DNA of 64,000 nucleotides. It comes from JAZBPO01 sp963691775 (GTDB lineage: Bacteria; Pseudomonadota; Gammaproteobacteria; Pseudomonadales; Azotimanducaceae). Positions 17,497 through 27,281 of this stretch are shown piece by piece (within the stretch, counting starts at the first letter, position 1; every line of letters starts with the position of its first letter). The position numbers and the translations under genes are program-made. The stretch covers positions 310,001 through 374,000 of the forward strand of contig OY829369.1 in assembly GCA_963691775.1 (NCBI GenBank), written 5' to 3'. The notes beneath the pieces were generated by a model, which had not been told where the DNA came from, made no database searches, and saw nothing but the letters and a program-made list of their open reading frames with translations.

Positions 17497-19823
17497 CGGA
17501 AATTCCAGGTCCGAGCAAGCCCTTCAGCGGCCGCGTAGCGCGGCTCTACGCAGATTCGGAACCGCGCAAGCTGACCCTCGACAAGTCGGCCCAGGGTGCA
17601 CCCAACGTTCTTCTCGTCATGCTCGACGACGTCGGCTACGGCACCTGCAGCACCTTCGGCGGGCCCGTGCCCACACCGGGGGTCGACAAGGTTGCCGCCG
17701 CGGGCCTGAAGTACAACCAGTTCCATACCACGGCGCTCTGCTCGCCCACCCGAGCAGCGTTGCTGACCGGCCGCAATCATCACAGCGTGCACATGGGCGG
17801 CATCACGGAGATCGCGAACAGCTTTCCCGCCTACGACAGCGCGATTCCGCCGGAAACCGCCACCATCGCGGAAATCCTCAAGCAGCGGGGCTATTCCACC
17901 GGCTGCTTCGGAAAGTGGCACCTCACCCCCTCGTGGGAACAGAACCCCGCAGGGCCCTTCGACCGCTGGCCCACCGGCATGGGCTTCGAAAGGTTCTACG
18001 GCATCATTGGCGCCGAGGCATCGCACTGGGAGCCGCCGGTCTACGATCAAACCACGCCGATCGAACCACACCTGGGACAGGCGGACTATCACCTCTCCGA
18101 GGACCTCGCCGACCGCGCCATCGAGTGGATCGCACGGCAGAAGGCAGCGGCGCCGGACAAGCCCTTCTTCTGCTATTTCGCCCCGCCCGCCGTCCATGCG
18201 CCCCACCACGTCGCCCCGGAATGGAGCGACCGCTTCAAGGGCAGGTTCGACGACGGCTGGGATGCGCTCCGGACCGAAATCTTCGAGCGACAGCTTGAAC
18301 TGGGGGTGATCCCCGAGGCCACAACGCTCACGCCGCGTCCCGAACAGGTCCCCGCGTGGGCGGATTACCCGGATCGCTACAAGCCTGTCGCGAGTCGGCT
18401 CATGGAAGTGTTCGCCGGATTCATGGCCCACACCGACGCGCAGGTGGCACGCGTGCTGGATCATCTCGACGCGGCCGGGCTGTTCGAGGACACACTGGTG
18501 ATCTACCTCACCGGCGACAACGGAGCTTCGGCGGAAGGCACCATTCACGGCGCCTGGAGCGCCCCCTCTTTCCAGAACGGCGTGCATGAAGATCCCGAGT
18601 GGCTGCTCGAGCACATGGACGACTTCGGCACGGAGCGCTGCGAGAACCACTTCAACGTCGGCTGGGCCTGGGCGCTCGACTCACCCTTCCAATGGATGAA
18701 GCAGGTGGCGTCGCACTTCGGTGGCACGCGCAATGCGCTTGCCCTCTCCTGGCCCAACGGCATCAAGAGCCGCGGCGAATTGCGCTCGCAGTTCCACCAC
18801 GTGATCGATGTTTTCCCGACCATTCTGGAGCTGACGGGCATACCCGCGCCGGAGCGAGTCAATGGCATCGCCCAGGACGAGATTCATGGCACAAGCATGG
18901 CGTACAGCTTCGATGATGGCGCCGCGCCCAGTACGCACCGTACCCAGTACTTCGAGGTGCTGGGCAATCGGGCGCTCTATGAGGACGGCTGGATCGCCTC
19001 CTGCTTCCACGGCCGCCTGCCCTGGATTCGTTTCGCGGGCTTCGAGTTCGACGGCGAACAGGAACGCTGGGAGCTCTATCACATCACCGACGATTACTCG
19101 CAGGGCCACGACCTCGCCGCACAGTTCCCGGACAAGCTCGAAGCCTTGAAGCAGCGCTTCGAGGAAGAAGCGCAGCGCTATGGCGTATATCCCCTGCGTG
19201 ATGCTTCAGCGCGGCGCGGCGGCGAATATGCGGTGCCCCACTCCCTTGATGGTCACACGCGCATGACCTACTCGCCGATGCATGTGCGCATGCCCGAGCA
19301 CAGCATCATCAATCTCAAGAACAGCTCGTACCGAATCTCCGCGCGCTTCGCCGTCACCGCCGAGCCTGCCTCGGGCGTGCTGTGCTGCCAGGGCGGCAAT
19401 ATGGCGGGGTGGGCGCTGTACGTGGACGAAGACGGCATCCCGACCTATCTGTACAACTGGTTCGGCCATGAGCTGACCTTTGTCCGGGGTGCAGACGCCA
19501 TTGTCCCCGGCGAACACGAACTGGCGGTCGACTACGCGCACGACGGCGGCTTCGCGAAGGGCGGCATGGCCAGCTTGCGCCTCGACGGCGTCGTTGTCGC
19601 CGAAGCGCGGATCGAGCGCACGGTACCGGTGATCTACTCCATGAGCGGCGAGACCTTCGACGTCGGCCGGGACACCGGATCACCCGTGGGTCCATATCCC
19701 CACGGCTTTCCGTTCAACGGAAAAATCACCAGCGTGACCCTTGAACGTCTTTCGCAACCCGGCGAAGACGTCAGGAAGCAGGAAGCCAGAGGCCGCTTCG
19801 TGGCCGGGGTCAGCTCGCAGTAA
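17493..19823 (+). CDS. Arylsulfatase (AtsA-type)
   Basis: 776 residues. The ATG overlaps the stop of the preceding gene (ATGA at 17493), which fixes the start and implies translational coupling. Visible motifs: NVLLVMLDDVGYG (metal ligands), the formylglycine signature C83-S-P-T-R-A, GRNHH, FGKWHL, and LTGDNGASAEG. The last about 150 residues form the beta-rich extension of long Pseudomonas AtsA-like arylsulfatases. There is no signal peptide, matching the cytoplasmic location known for AtsA. It hydrolyses sulfate esters after Cys-to-formylglycine maturation. The pairing with an alkylsulfatase-like protein suggests a sulfate-ester utilisation unit. Confidence 0.92.
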   Translation: MTEIPGPSKPFSGRVARLYADSEPRKLTLDKSAQGAPNVLLVMLDDVGYGTCSTFGGPVPTPGVDKVAAAGLKYNQFHTTALCSPTRAALLTGRNHHSVHMGGITEIANSFPAYDSAIPPETATIAEILKQRGYSTGCFGKWHLTPSWEQNPAGPFDRWPTGMGFERFYGIIGAEASHWEPPVYDQTTPIEPHLGQADYHLSEDLADRAIEWIARQKAAAPDKPFFCYFAPPAVHAPHHVAPEWSDRFKGRFDDGWDALRTEIFERQLELGVIPEATTLTPRPEQVPAWADYPDRYKPVASRLMEVFAGFMAHTDAQVARVLDHLDAAGLFEDTLVIYLTGDNGASAEGTIHGAWSAPSFQNGVHEDPEWLLEHMDDFGTERCENHFNVGWAWALDSPFQWMKQVASHFGGTRNALALSWPNGIKSRGELRSQFHHVIDVFPTILELTGIPAPERVNGIAQDEIHGTSMAYSFDDGAAPSTHRTQYFEVLGNRALYEDGWIASCFHGRLPWIRFAGFEFDGEQERWELYHITDDYSQGHDLAAQFPDKLEALKQRFEEEAQRYGVYPLRDASARRGGEYAVPHSLDGHTRMTYSPMHVRMPEHSIINLKNSSYRISARFAVTAEPASGVLCCQGGNMAGWALYVDEDGIPTYLYNWFGHELTFVRGADAIVPGEHELAVDYAHDGGFAKGGMASLRLDGVVVAEARIERTVPVIYSMSGETFDVGRDTGSPVGPYPHGFPFNGKITSVTLERLSQPGEDVRKQEARGRFVAGVSSQ

Positions 19824-19913
19824 GCCGCACGGAGTCGGGAGACCGCGGATTCCGGGTACAGCGAGACCCTGAAGGCCCGCCGTCAGCCGCGGCAAACACG
19901 GCTCTCACGGGCT

Positions 19914-20954
19914 TTAAGCCTGGTCTTTCAGGAAACCCACCAGGTCTCGAGCCGTGGTCCTGGACACATCCGGGCAGGCCACCGGGAATATCTCCGCGCC
20001 GTGGGACGTACCCATCACCTGGCGACACTGTGCCGCCACCCCTGCCTCCATCAAGCGACGATAGAAGGCGATGCCTTCATCACGCAGCGGATCGCATTCG
20101 TTCACGCTGATCATCGTCGGCGGAAGACCCTTCAAGTCCTCCGCGCTCGCAAAGCGAGGCCACGCCAATGGGTCCTTCGCTTCGAAGGCGTCCATCCCGT
20201 AGGCCATGGCGCCACGGTTGTTGTGGAGGTCCAGCAGGATGCCGTTGTTCTCCGTTGAAGACGGGTACTCCGGCAGCGGCCACTCACCGGCAATGTAAGG
20301 ACAGAGCGCATACAGCGCCGTGATGAGGCCGATGTCACCGTCCTTGAGCAGCTTCATGCCGGTGGCGAGGGTCAGGTTCCCGCCGCCGCTTTCGCCCGCG
20401 ATCATGATGTTGTTGCCGTCGATGCCCAGCTGTTCAGCATTGGCATGAACCCACTTCAGCCCGGATACGCAGTCGTTCAGGCCTGCTGGATAGGGCGCCA
20501 CCTCTGGCGCCGACGAGGCAGTGAGCGCATTTCGGAAGTCCACCATCGCAACCGCGACCTGCCCGGCCGCCGCAATCATCTTTCCCCAGGCGCGATAGTT
20601 TCCGTCATAGCAGGACATCACCATCATGCCGCCGCCATGGATGTAGTACACGCAAGGCACCACCGCGTCACTGTCTGGCCGAATGAACTGGATATTGATG
20701 CTGTTCCCGTCGGGAGACGACGTGAAGGTTTCCGTGCGGATGGTCAACCCGGCGCTCGGCGCGGTCTCTTCGTTATCACACATTTCCATGAAGGCGCGCG
20801 TCGCCGTCGCGGTAGCGAGGGCCGCTTCGGTATTGGCCTCTTCGATCATCTCTTCCCTGCTTGTGGCGTCAGTCGTCTCCATTTCCATGGGCAACGCACT
20901 GAACATCGCCTTCAGGCGGGGATCGAGTCGTGTGTCGTCGGCAATCGAGGCCAT
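19914..20954 (-). CDS. Alpha/beta hydrolase, HSL-family esterase
   Basis: 346 residues. The oxyanion motif is YIHGGGMMV, the nucleophile elbow is AGESGGG, and the acid and base are in NECDPLRDEG and GTSHGAE, all typical of hormone-sensitive-lipase (alpha/beta hydrolase fold 3) esterases. These hydrolyse short to medium acyl esters. The start ATG 20954 is preferred over ATG 20960: the strong site AAGGAAGGA (20961-20969) touches the first ATG but lies six bases before the second. Cytoplasmic (no signal peptide). Convergent with the arylsulfatase gene. Confidence 0.9.
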   Translation of the reverse strand: MASIADDTRLDPRLKAMFSALPMEMETTDATSREEMIEEANTEAALATATATRAFMEMCDNEETAPSAGLTIRTETFTSSPDGNSINIQFIRPDSDAVVPCVYYIHGGGMMVMSCYDGNYRAWGKMIAAAGQVAVAMVDFRNALTASSAPEVAPYPAGLNDCVSGLKWVHANAEQLGIDGNNIMIAGESGGGNLTLATGMKLLKDGDIGLITALYALCPYIAGEWPLPEYPSSTENNGILLDLHNNRGAMAYGMDAFEAKDPLAWPRFASAEDLKGLPPTMISVNECDPLRDEGIAFYRRLMEAGVAAQCRQVMGTSHGAEIFPVACPDVSRTTARDLVGFLKDQA

Positions 20955-20960
20955 GTTCAT

Positions 20961-20969
20961 TCCTTCCTT
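20961..20969 (-). promoter_or_regulatory. Ribosome-binding site deciding the esterase start
   Basis: AAGGAAGGA on the minus strand abuts the first ATG (20960) and is six bases from the second (20954); the spacing favours the second. Confidence 0.7.
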
Positions 20970-21412
20970 GAGGCGGGAGCAGACAGGATAACGGGTCTAT
21001 CCGATTGATGGCTCGGGCAAAGCGGCGGGCGCTCGGCGTGGTCGAACTTCACGGCCCTACCTCACCCAAATCGCAGACCGTCGCCACCGAACGCCTGAAA
21101 ACGCGCGTTGGACAATCGGCACATCCAGTGCGCAGGCTGATTGCATCGACCGTATGGCGCGCCTTGTGGGGCGAGGGGCAGCGAAGGAACGTTGCCGCAC
21201 GGCCTGCCGAACGTCAGTGAGTCATCCCCGGCGCGGCCAACGGGGCCGCCCGATCAAACCGCCAGGCCCAAGGGCTATCCAGCGCGCTGCGGCCACTCAT
21301 GCGGCCCTCCACAACCGGGAACTGCTTACCCCCCGGCAAAGAACCAAGGGGCTGGTGTTATTCGCTCGACGCCGCCGCGGAACGCAGAGCGCTCCGGGCG
21401 GCGTCGCGGTCC
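20970..21412. other. 443-bp intergenic region
   Basis: Between two minus-strand genes (TonB-dependent receptor ending at 21413 and the esterase). No supported open frame. It holds a hairpin just after the receptor stop, listed separately, and presumably the esterase promoter. Confidence 0.5.
21368..21405 (-). terminator. Possible terminator after TonB-dependent receptor
   Basis: A 9-bp perfect outer stem (GACGCCGCC/GGCGGCGTC) with inner pairing (CGGA/TCCG) starts 7 bases after the receptor stop. No strong T-run follows on the minus strand, so this is a structural suggestion only. Confidence 0.4.
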
Positions 21413-24400
21413 TCAGAGCGCGACCTTGATGGAGCCATAGATGCGCCGTCCGCGCGGATCGAACACGGTCAGGTCCGTTCCGTTCGCGTTCTTCAGCTCT
21501 GGCAGATCCTCATCAAAGAGGTCGATCGCACCCAGCGAGAGCTGCACGTCCGCGCCGCTGAGCCGGAAGAGATAGCTGTAGTTGAAGTCAAACGCCTGGT
21601 AGGCATCGATGTCTCCATCACCGATGCGGGCATTCGGCACGGCGTTGTCCTCGTACTCACCGATCCAGCGCATGTTCAGCCGCGCCGTGTGGTTTCCACG
21701 TGCGTAGGAGAGGCCCACATTGCCCCGCAAGTCCGGCATGGAGCGCACCAGGCGCCGGGTCGGATCGAGGTTCGTGAAGCCCGCCGCATCGAAGTCAGGC
21801 TGACCGCCGGGAAAGTCCGACACAACGAACTCACGAATCCAGTTCATGCGGGCATCTACCACCCAGGAACCCAATGAATTGGCGAAGGGGTAGATGAGAT
21901 GGGCATCGATCCCGTCCGTCTCTACCTTGCCGGTGTTGAGTGCGCCGGAGGCGATGATCTGCAGATCACGCGACACGTCGGGCCGGCGCGTGATGCGGCC
22001 GCCCGGGAACTGGGAGTTGGCGGCCGAGACGGCATAGGCAGCCGGATTGACCTGACAGAACTCACCGCGAGGCTGGCCTGGGTCGAACTCGGCCGCCGTC
22101 GGATCGCAGGCTGCACCGAAATCAGGCTGGCCCGGGACTGCGACTACAAAGTCGTTCGCCGCGAGTGCCTGGTTGAACAGCTCGAGCTCCTCGGCAAGAA
22201 GGGATTGCGTCGGTACGTCGATGATCTTGTCTTCGAACTCGATCGAGTAATAGTCGAAGCCGATCTCCAGGCCTTCGAACATGCCGTCGAGCGGGGCCCA
22301 GATCGCACCCACGTTGAAGGTGACCGCAGTTTCCGGCTGCAGATCCGGCGTCGGTTGACCTTCCTTGACGATAATGATCGAGGGCGCGTTGAGCGGATCG
22401 GGTACCGCGCAGCGGCCCGTTTTCACGCAGTTCTGACCCGCAGGATCAATCCCCTCTCCAAGCACGTCGGCCACGCCGAACTCGAGACTGAAGCCATTGC
22501 CTTCGGCGATCTGCGCGAGGCCCGGGCCGCGGAAGGACGAGCTCGCGCTGCCACGAAGCACGAGGGATTCGGTCGCCTGCCAGCGAACGCCGATTTTCGG
22601 ATCCAAGGTGTCGCCGATGTCACCACCGTAGTCCTCGTAGCGCGCGGCAAGCTGCACGTCGACGTCCTCGCCGAGGGGCACCTGGAACTCGACGAAGGCG
22701 GCCCAGACGTCGCGCTCATCATCGAAGTTCCTGTTCTCGGATAGGCCGGCCACCGACTCCTGACCCGAGAGCTGGCCGAAGCTGTTCACGGCGCCGATGG
22801 TCTTCGGATTGACGGTCGTTTCGCGGCCCTCTTCCCGATATTGCATGCCGACGGCCATGGACACGGTGCGATCGGCGATGTCGAAGAGCTCACCGGCGAA
22901 GACGACATCGACAACGTCAATGAAGGTCTCCGATTTCTGCGCATCGTGCATCTCGAACTCCATCCACTGCAGGAGTTCCTCAGAGTTCGTGAGGCCCGGC
23001 GTGCCGTTCCTGGTCAGATAGGGATTGAAGAAGAAGCAGCCCTGACTGTTGTCGCCCCGATTCGACGATGTCAGGGCGACGACCACGTTGTCGGGATTTA
23101 TGAAGGGCTGCCCCGGAACCGTGCCAAGGAGGGATTCGAAGGTCGCCTCCAGGGGACCCACGGCGCCGGGAACCACGCTGGTGCTGTCGAATACGCCGTC
23201 GCTACCCGCAAGCAGGCCACGCGCGATCGGATTGGATACGTCACCGTCAGGCACACAATTCGGGCCGCCGAGGCCGTAGTGGGCAAGTTCGAGGCGATCC
23301 GAGTCGAGGCCCAGGAAGTTGGTGGAGAACTCGGAGTCGCCCCGCGTGTAGGACGCGTCGTAGTTCCAGGCACGATCGGCGATCTCGAAGTCGCCACGCG
23401 CGCCGACCTGGAAGCGCGTGGTGGTCTGCTCGTTATGGGAATCGAAACTGCGATCCGCGTCGATGCCGGGCACCCGGACCTCGTAGTCCACCAATTCCAG
23501 CGGCAGGAACGGCGGCAAGGTACTGCCCCCGTTGGTCGCAAGCGCCGGATCGTTGGCCGGATCGGAGCCGATGCCGAAGCCGACGAGTCCGTTAAGAATG
23601 CCGGGCAACGCGTACTTAGGTTCGATGGGTCCGGCGTGCACGGGCGCGGACTGCCCGCTGCGAGAATCGAGATAGGAGGCCTGCCCGTAGAGCTCAAGCT
23701 TCTCGTTGAACATGTGCGACGCCGTGAGCATCACGCTCGCGCGCTCCTGCTCCGGGATGAAGATTTCCGTGTCCGCTCCGGGTCGGAAGCACCCATTCGG
23801 ATCGGAGTCGAAGCCGGTGTTCACGAAGAACCCCTGGCCTTCGCAGCGCGGATCCGGGCCGTTGAAGGTAAAGCGATTCACGATCGAGGCGTTCTGACGA
23901 GGGAACACGTTCTGCGTGAGGTCGCGCCGATCGGCAGAGAGCAGCAGGCCGCGATCAAAGTACTCGCCGCCGATGACAAAGCTCGAACGATCGTCGTCGC
24001 TCTGCCAGCCAAAAATACCGCCGTAGGTGACGTCATCCTGGCCGCCCGTGTCGGTTTCCTGGTACTTGGCGGTGAACTCCAAGCCCTCGAAGTCTGCGCG
24101 GGTGATGAAATTCACGACGCCGGCAATCGCGTCGGAACCATAGATGGCCGAGCCGCCGTCCTTCAGGACCTCAATGCGCTCGATCATGGTGATCGGGATG
24201 GAGTTGATGTCGACGAAGCGGTCGCCGTCGGCCAGCTTCTGCCCCGCAAAGGGCAGACGTTTTCCGTCCATGAGCACCAGCGTGGCCGTCGGGCCGACGC
24301 CGCGCAGGTTGACGTTCGCGAGACCAGACCCCGAGTTGCCGTTGAAGCGGAACTCATTCTGGGGCGCCGTATCGGAGCCCGAGGCGATTTCGAGGTTACG

Positions 24401-24610
24401 GATGAGTTCGCTGACGTCTGATACGCCGGAGGTGACGATTTCGTCCCGTCCGAGCGTCTGGACCGGTGAAGGCGTGTCTCCGGGTGTGCCAGCGATGTAA
24501 GAGCCGGTGACTATGACCTCTTCGATCACCGTTTCGGCAGATTGGGCTGCGGCCTGAGCAGCGAGTGATCCGGCGGACGCGACCGCGACCGCATAGGCGA
24601 GCTTGCGCAT
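21413..24610 (-). CDS. TonB-dependent outer-membrane receptor (large)
   Basis: 1065 residues. ATG 24610 follows GGGAGGGA; in-frame codons further upstream lack a site. A signal peptide (MRKLAYAVAVASAGSLAAQAAAQ) is followed by a TonB-box-like segment (ETVIEEVIVTGSYI), a plug domain with NVNLRGVGPTATLVLMDGKRLP and IERIEVLKDGGSAIYGSDAIAGVVNFIT, and a long beta-barrel ending RRIYGSIKVAL. Two Cys-pair loops (PDGDVSNP region, FGAACDPTAAEF) are typical of large receptors for carbohydrates or other bulky organics rather than siderophores. Substrate unknown; the neighbouring sulfatases and esterase make a sulfated or esterified organic ligand plausible. Confidence 0.93.
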   Translation of the reverse strand: MRKLAYAVAVASAGSLAAQAAAQSAETVIEEVIVTGSYIAGTPGDTPSPVQTLGRDEIVTSGVSDVSELIRNLEIASGSDTAPQNEFRFNGNSGSGLANVNLRGVGPTATLVLMDGKRLPFAGQKLADGDRFVDINSIPITMIERIEVLKDGGSAIYGSDAIAGVVNFITRADFEGLEFTAKYQETDTGGQDDVTYGGIFGWQSDDDRSSFVIGGEYFDRGLLLSADRRDLTQNVFPRQNASIVNRFTFNGPDPRCEGQGFFVNTGFDSDPNGCFRPGADTEIFIPEQERASVMLTASHMFNEKLELYGQASYLDSRSGQSAPVHAGPIEPKYALPGILNGLVGFGIGSDPANDPALATNGGSTLPPFLPLELVDYEVRVPGIDADRSFDSHNEQTTTRFQVGARGDFEIADRAWNYDASYTRGDSEFSTNFLGLDSDRLELAHYGLGGPNCVPDGDVSNPIARGLLAGSDGVFDSTSVVPGAVGPLEATFESLLGTVPGQPFINPDNVVVALTSSNRGDNSQGCFFFNPYLTRNGTPGLTNSEELLQWMEFEMHDAQKSETFIDVVDVVFAGELFDIADRTVSMAVGMQYREEGRETTVNPKTIGAVNSFGQLSGQESVAGLSENRNFDDERDVWAAFVEFQVPLGEDVDVQLAARYEDYGGDIGDTLDPKIGVRWQATESLVLRGSASSSFRGPGLAQIAEGNGFSLEFGVADVLGEGIDPAGQNCVKTGRCAVPDPLNAPSIIIVKEGQPTPDLQPETAVTFNVGAIWAPLDGMFEGLEIGFDYYSIEFEDKIIDVPTQSLLAEELELFNQALAANDFVVAVPGQPDFGAACDPTAAEFDPGQPRGEFCQVNPAAYAVSAANSQFPGGRITRRPDVSRDLQIIASGALNTGKVETDGIDAHLIYPFANSLGSWVVDARMNWIREFVVSDFPGGQPDFDAAGFTNLDPTRRLVRSMPDLRGNVGLSYARGNHTARLNMRWIGEYEDNAVPNARIGDGDIDAYQAFDFNYSYLFRLSGADVQLSLGAIDLFDEDLPELKNANGTDLTVFDPRGRRIYGSIKVAL

Positions 24611-25244
24611 GTATTCCCTCCCCCTGCGAGAACGCGGATGCGAACGATGTCTGCTGTCGGACCGCCATCTTGGCGGGCCCGTAGGCATCGACGTCTGCAC
24701 GCCTCGCCAACGTTTTGATCCCCTTCCCGGTCGTGTCGCTCCCCGCGATCACTGCCCTTTGCAGGCCTTTTGTCGACCAGGTTTGCGCGCTTGCGCTATT
24801 CGAGACTCGCACAAAACGCGATCTGTTTCCGCACGCTTGGGTAGTCGTTGCAGGGAAGCGGGTCGAAACTGGCCGCAGGGAAGATGCGCGTATACGCCCG
24901 CAGAGCCAGACGTCTCCGGCGCAGCGGCAGGACGCCGGAGCGCTCACCGGTCGAGCATTGCAGCGTCCGTCCCTCGCGGAGAATCCACCTACGCGCACAT
25001 TCGCTTGCGATCAGCGAGCAGTGCGTCGGCATGCGCAATGGATCGAGCCGTGCGTGCCGTGGACAAGATTCCGGCCCGGACTCCCAGCTCTGCACCCAGT
25101 CCAGCGAAACTCGGCAAGGCGTCTGCCCACACGATCACGTCGGCAAGCACAGTCGTCGGAAACGAATGGCCGCGGATGCGCCAAAGAGGCAATACAACCG
25201 AACGTTCGAGCGGAGAAGCCGCGTTGAGTTCGGCCCAAAGGAGG
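24611..25244. other. 634-bp intergenic region between tRNA-Leu and the receptor
   Basis: No gene is supported. It contains a perfect 8-bp inverted repeat (24914-24921 with 24933-24940, CTCCGGCG/CGCCGGAG) and presumably the receptor promoter. Open frames across it are of noise composition. Confidence 0.5.
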
Positions 25245-25329
25245 TGGTACCCGGGACGGGACTTGAACCCGTACGCCTTGCGGCGGGGGATTTTAAGTCC
25301 CCTGCGTCTACCAGTTCCGCCACCCGGGC
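25245..25329 (-). tRNA. tRNA-Leu (anticodon UAA), leuZ-type
   Basis: 85 bases on the minus strand including an encoded CCA. Acceptor GCCCGGG pairs with the CCCGGGT before ACCA. The anticodon stem is GGGGA/TCCCC with loop CTTAAAA, giving anticodon TAA. The long variable arm and the T-arm GGGTTCAAGTCCC are class II features as expected for Leu. E. coli leuZ, which has the same anticodon, lies directly after cysT downstream of pgsA. Confidence 0.97.
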
Positions 25330-25472
25330 GCTGGCGCAAGAGCTTAGCATTCGCGACGCCGTGTCCGAACGACGGCAGGGCCCATCATCTGGCCCCGGTG
25401 CCCCGGACCGCTCTTTCCGCGCCTTCGAGCATTGGGCATCATCCGCGGTCGCAGACTCGGGAGGAGAGGCGG

Positions 25473-27176
25473 ATGTACGCGGAATTCAAGCAGGTGTGGG
25501 GCGCCCTGACGGGACCGGACGGCGACTTCGAGATCGACACGATCGACATCAGAGGCATCCCGACACGGGTCTACAAGAACGCACCCCCGAGCCTGCGCGA
25601 GTTCTGGCTCTCCTCACAGCAGTTCGCCGAACGCGACTACATCGTTTACGAGGACGCCCGCTGGACCTATGCGGATGCCCACGCAGAAGTCGCATCAGTC
25701 GCCGCCTGGCTATGGGATACGGGTGTGCGCCCCGGTGACCGGGTCGCCATCGCAATGCGCAACTACCCCGAGTACATGCTCCTGTACTGGGCGATCACGT
25801 CCATAGGGGCGGTGGTGGTCGGCATGAACGCCTGGTGGGTCGGGCCGGAGATGGTCTACGGCATAAAGGATGCCACGCCGAAAGTTATTTTCGCCGATGC
25901 GGAACGGCTCACGCGCATCGCTTCGATTCGCGATGAGGTCCCCGAGCCGAGGCTTGTGGGTTTGCGCTGTGACGTATCAGTTGTCCCTGGCACGGTGAGC
26001 TATGAGGACGACGTCAAGACGCATGGCGGGTCTCTCCCGGATGTCACCGTCGACCCGGACTCTGACGCCTGTATCTTCTACACCTCCGGCACAACCGGAT
26101 TTCCGAAAGGCGCACAGCAGACCCATCGCGGCTGCGTTGCAAACGTCATGAACCTAGCCTTCGCAGCGGCTGTCACCGCCGGAACAGGCATCCTGAGGGG
26201 CACGATTGATCCATCGGTTGTCGAGAACCCGCCGATCGGCGTCGCCCTAGTGACCACCCCGCTTTTCCACGTCACCGCGAACAACTGCGTCGCGCAAGGG
26301 GCGACCCTCTCCGGGGGCAAGCTCGTGCTCATGTACAAATGGGACGCCGGTGACGCGCTGGACCTCATCGAGCGCGAAGGCGTAACGAGCATGTCGGGCG
26401 TGCCGGTCATGTCGCGCGAGCTCATCGCGCACCCCGACTTCCCGGACAGAGACACATCGACGCTGCTGTCCATCGGCGGCGGCGGCGCACAATTGCAGCC
26501 GGATCTTGTCGGGCGCCTCGACGATTCCGTACAGAACGCCCGCCCCCAGACGGGCTACGGCATGACGGAAACCTGCGGCATCATCACGGCGATTTCCGGT
26601 GATTTCTTCGTCGATCGTCCGGAATCCTGCGGACCGGTCATGCCTACGTTCGAGCTGCAGATCATCGACGATGACGGTAACGCGCTCCCGGTGGGCGAGG
26701 TGGGCGAGCTTACGGTGCGAGGCTCCCCGGTGATCCGCGGCTACCTGAATCGTGAGGAAGCGACCGCAGAGACGATCGTCGATGGCTTTCTGCGTACGGG
26801 GGATCTCGCACGCGTCGACGAAGACGATTTCGTGTACATCGTTGACCGCAAGAAGGACATGGTCCTGCGCGGCGGGGAGAACGTGTATTGCGCGGAAGTG
26901 GAAAGCGCGATCTTCGACCACGCTGCGGTCGCCGAATGCGTCGTGTTCGGCATCGAAGACGATCGCCTGGGCGAGGAAGTTGCCGCCTGTATCGTCCTTG
27001 AAAGCGGTGCAGAGCTGGACGCCGAAACCCTCCGCGCGCACTGCGTGGAACGTATTTCCAAGCACAAGATCCCGCGCTACATGTGGTTTCAGCGCGAGCG
27101 CCTGCCTCGCAATGCGAACGGCAAGTTCCTCAAGCGAGAGGTCAGAGAAAGCCTCTCCCTTGACGACGCGGCCTGA
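25473..27176 (+). CDS. Acyl-CoA synthetase / AMP-dependent ligase
   Basis: 567 residues. ATG 25473 follows GGAGGAGAGG; in-frame codons upstream run through the tRNA and are rejected. ANL-superfamily motifs: the P-loop YTSGTTGFPKG (from Y203), TGYGMTETCG, the hinge and acyl-adenylate motif YLNREEATAETIVDGFLRTGDLARVDEDDF, and the C-terminal lysine region RNANGKFLKREV. It activates a carboxylic acid as acyl-AMP and then acyl-CoA; the length and motifs fit medium/long-chain fatty acid or steroid-acid ligases, but the substrate is not readable. It sits 105 bases upstream of a patatin lipase on the same strand, so released fatty acids may be its substrate. Confidence 0.9.
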   Translation: MYAEFKQVWGALTGPDGDFEIDTIDIRGIPTRVYKNAPPSLREFWLSSQQFAERDYIVYEDARWTYADAHAEVASVAAWLWDTGVRPGDRVAIAMRNYPEYMLLYWAITSIGAVVVGMNAWWVGPEMVYGIKDATPKVIFADAERLTRIASIRDEVPEPRLVGLRCDVSVVPGTVSYEDDVKTHGGSLPDVTVDPDSDACIFYTSGTTGFPKGAQQTHRGCVANVMNLAFAAAVTAGTGILRGTIDPSVVENPPIGVALVTTPLFHVTANNCVAQGATLSGGKLVLMYKWDAGDALDLIEREGVTSMSGVPVMSRELIAHPDFPDRDTSTLLSIGGGGAQLQPDLVGRLDDSVQNARPQTGYGMTETCGIITAISGDFFVDRPESCGPVMPTFELQIIDDDGNALPVGEVGELTVRGSPVIRGYLNREEATAETIVDGFLRTGDLARVDEDDFVYIVDRKKDMVLRGGENVYCAEVESAIFDHAAVAECVVFGIEDDRLGEEVAACIVLESGAELDAETLRAHCVERISKHKIPRYMWFQRERLPRNANGKFLKREVRESLSLDDAA

Positions 27177-27281
27177 TCAGTACCGTCTCGCGCTTACACC
27201 TATGACACATCGCACTGTCAACTTGCAGTGCGGTGCCGTCTCTGCTGCACTGCAGCATAAACCCCCTCTGCGGAGTACCTG

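Noticed and set aside
17136..18650. 504-codon open frame on the minus strand
   Set aside because: Antisense to the well-supported alkylsulfatase-like and arylsulfatase genes.
22841..24421. 526-codon open frame on the plus strand
   Set aside because: Antisense to the first TonB-dependent receptor; high-GC shadow frame.
24603..25472. Upstream extension of the acyl-CoA ligase frame (290 codons)
   Set aside because: It runs through tRNA-Leu and non-coding sequence; a strong ribosome site precedes ATG 25473.
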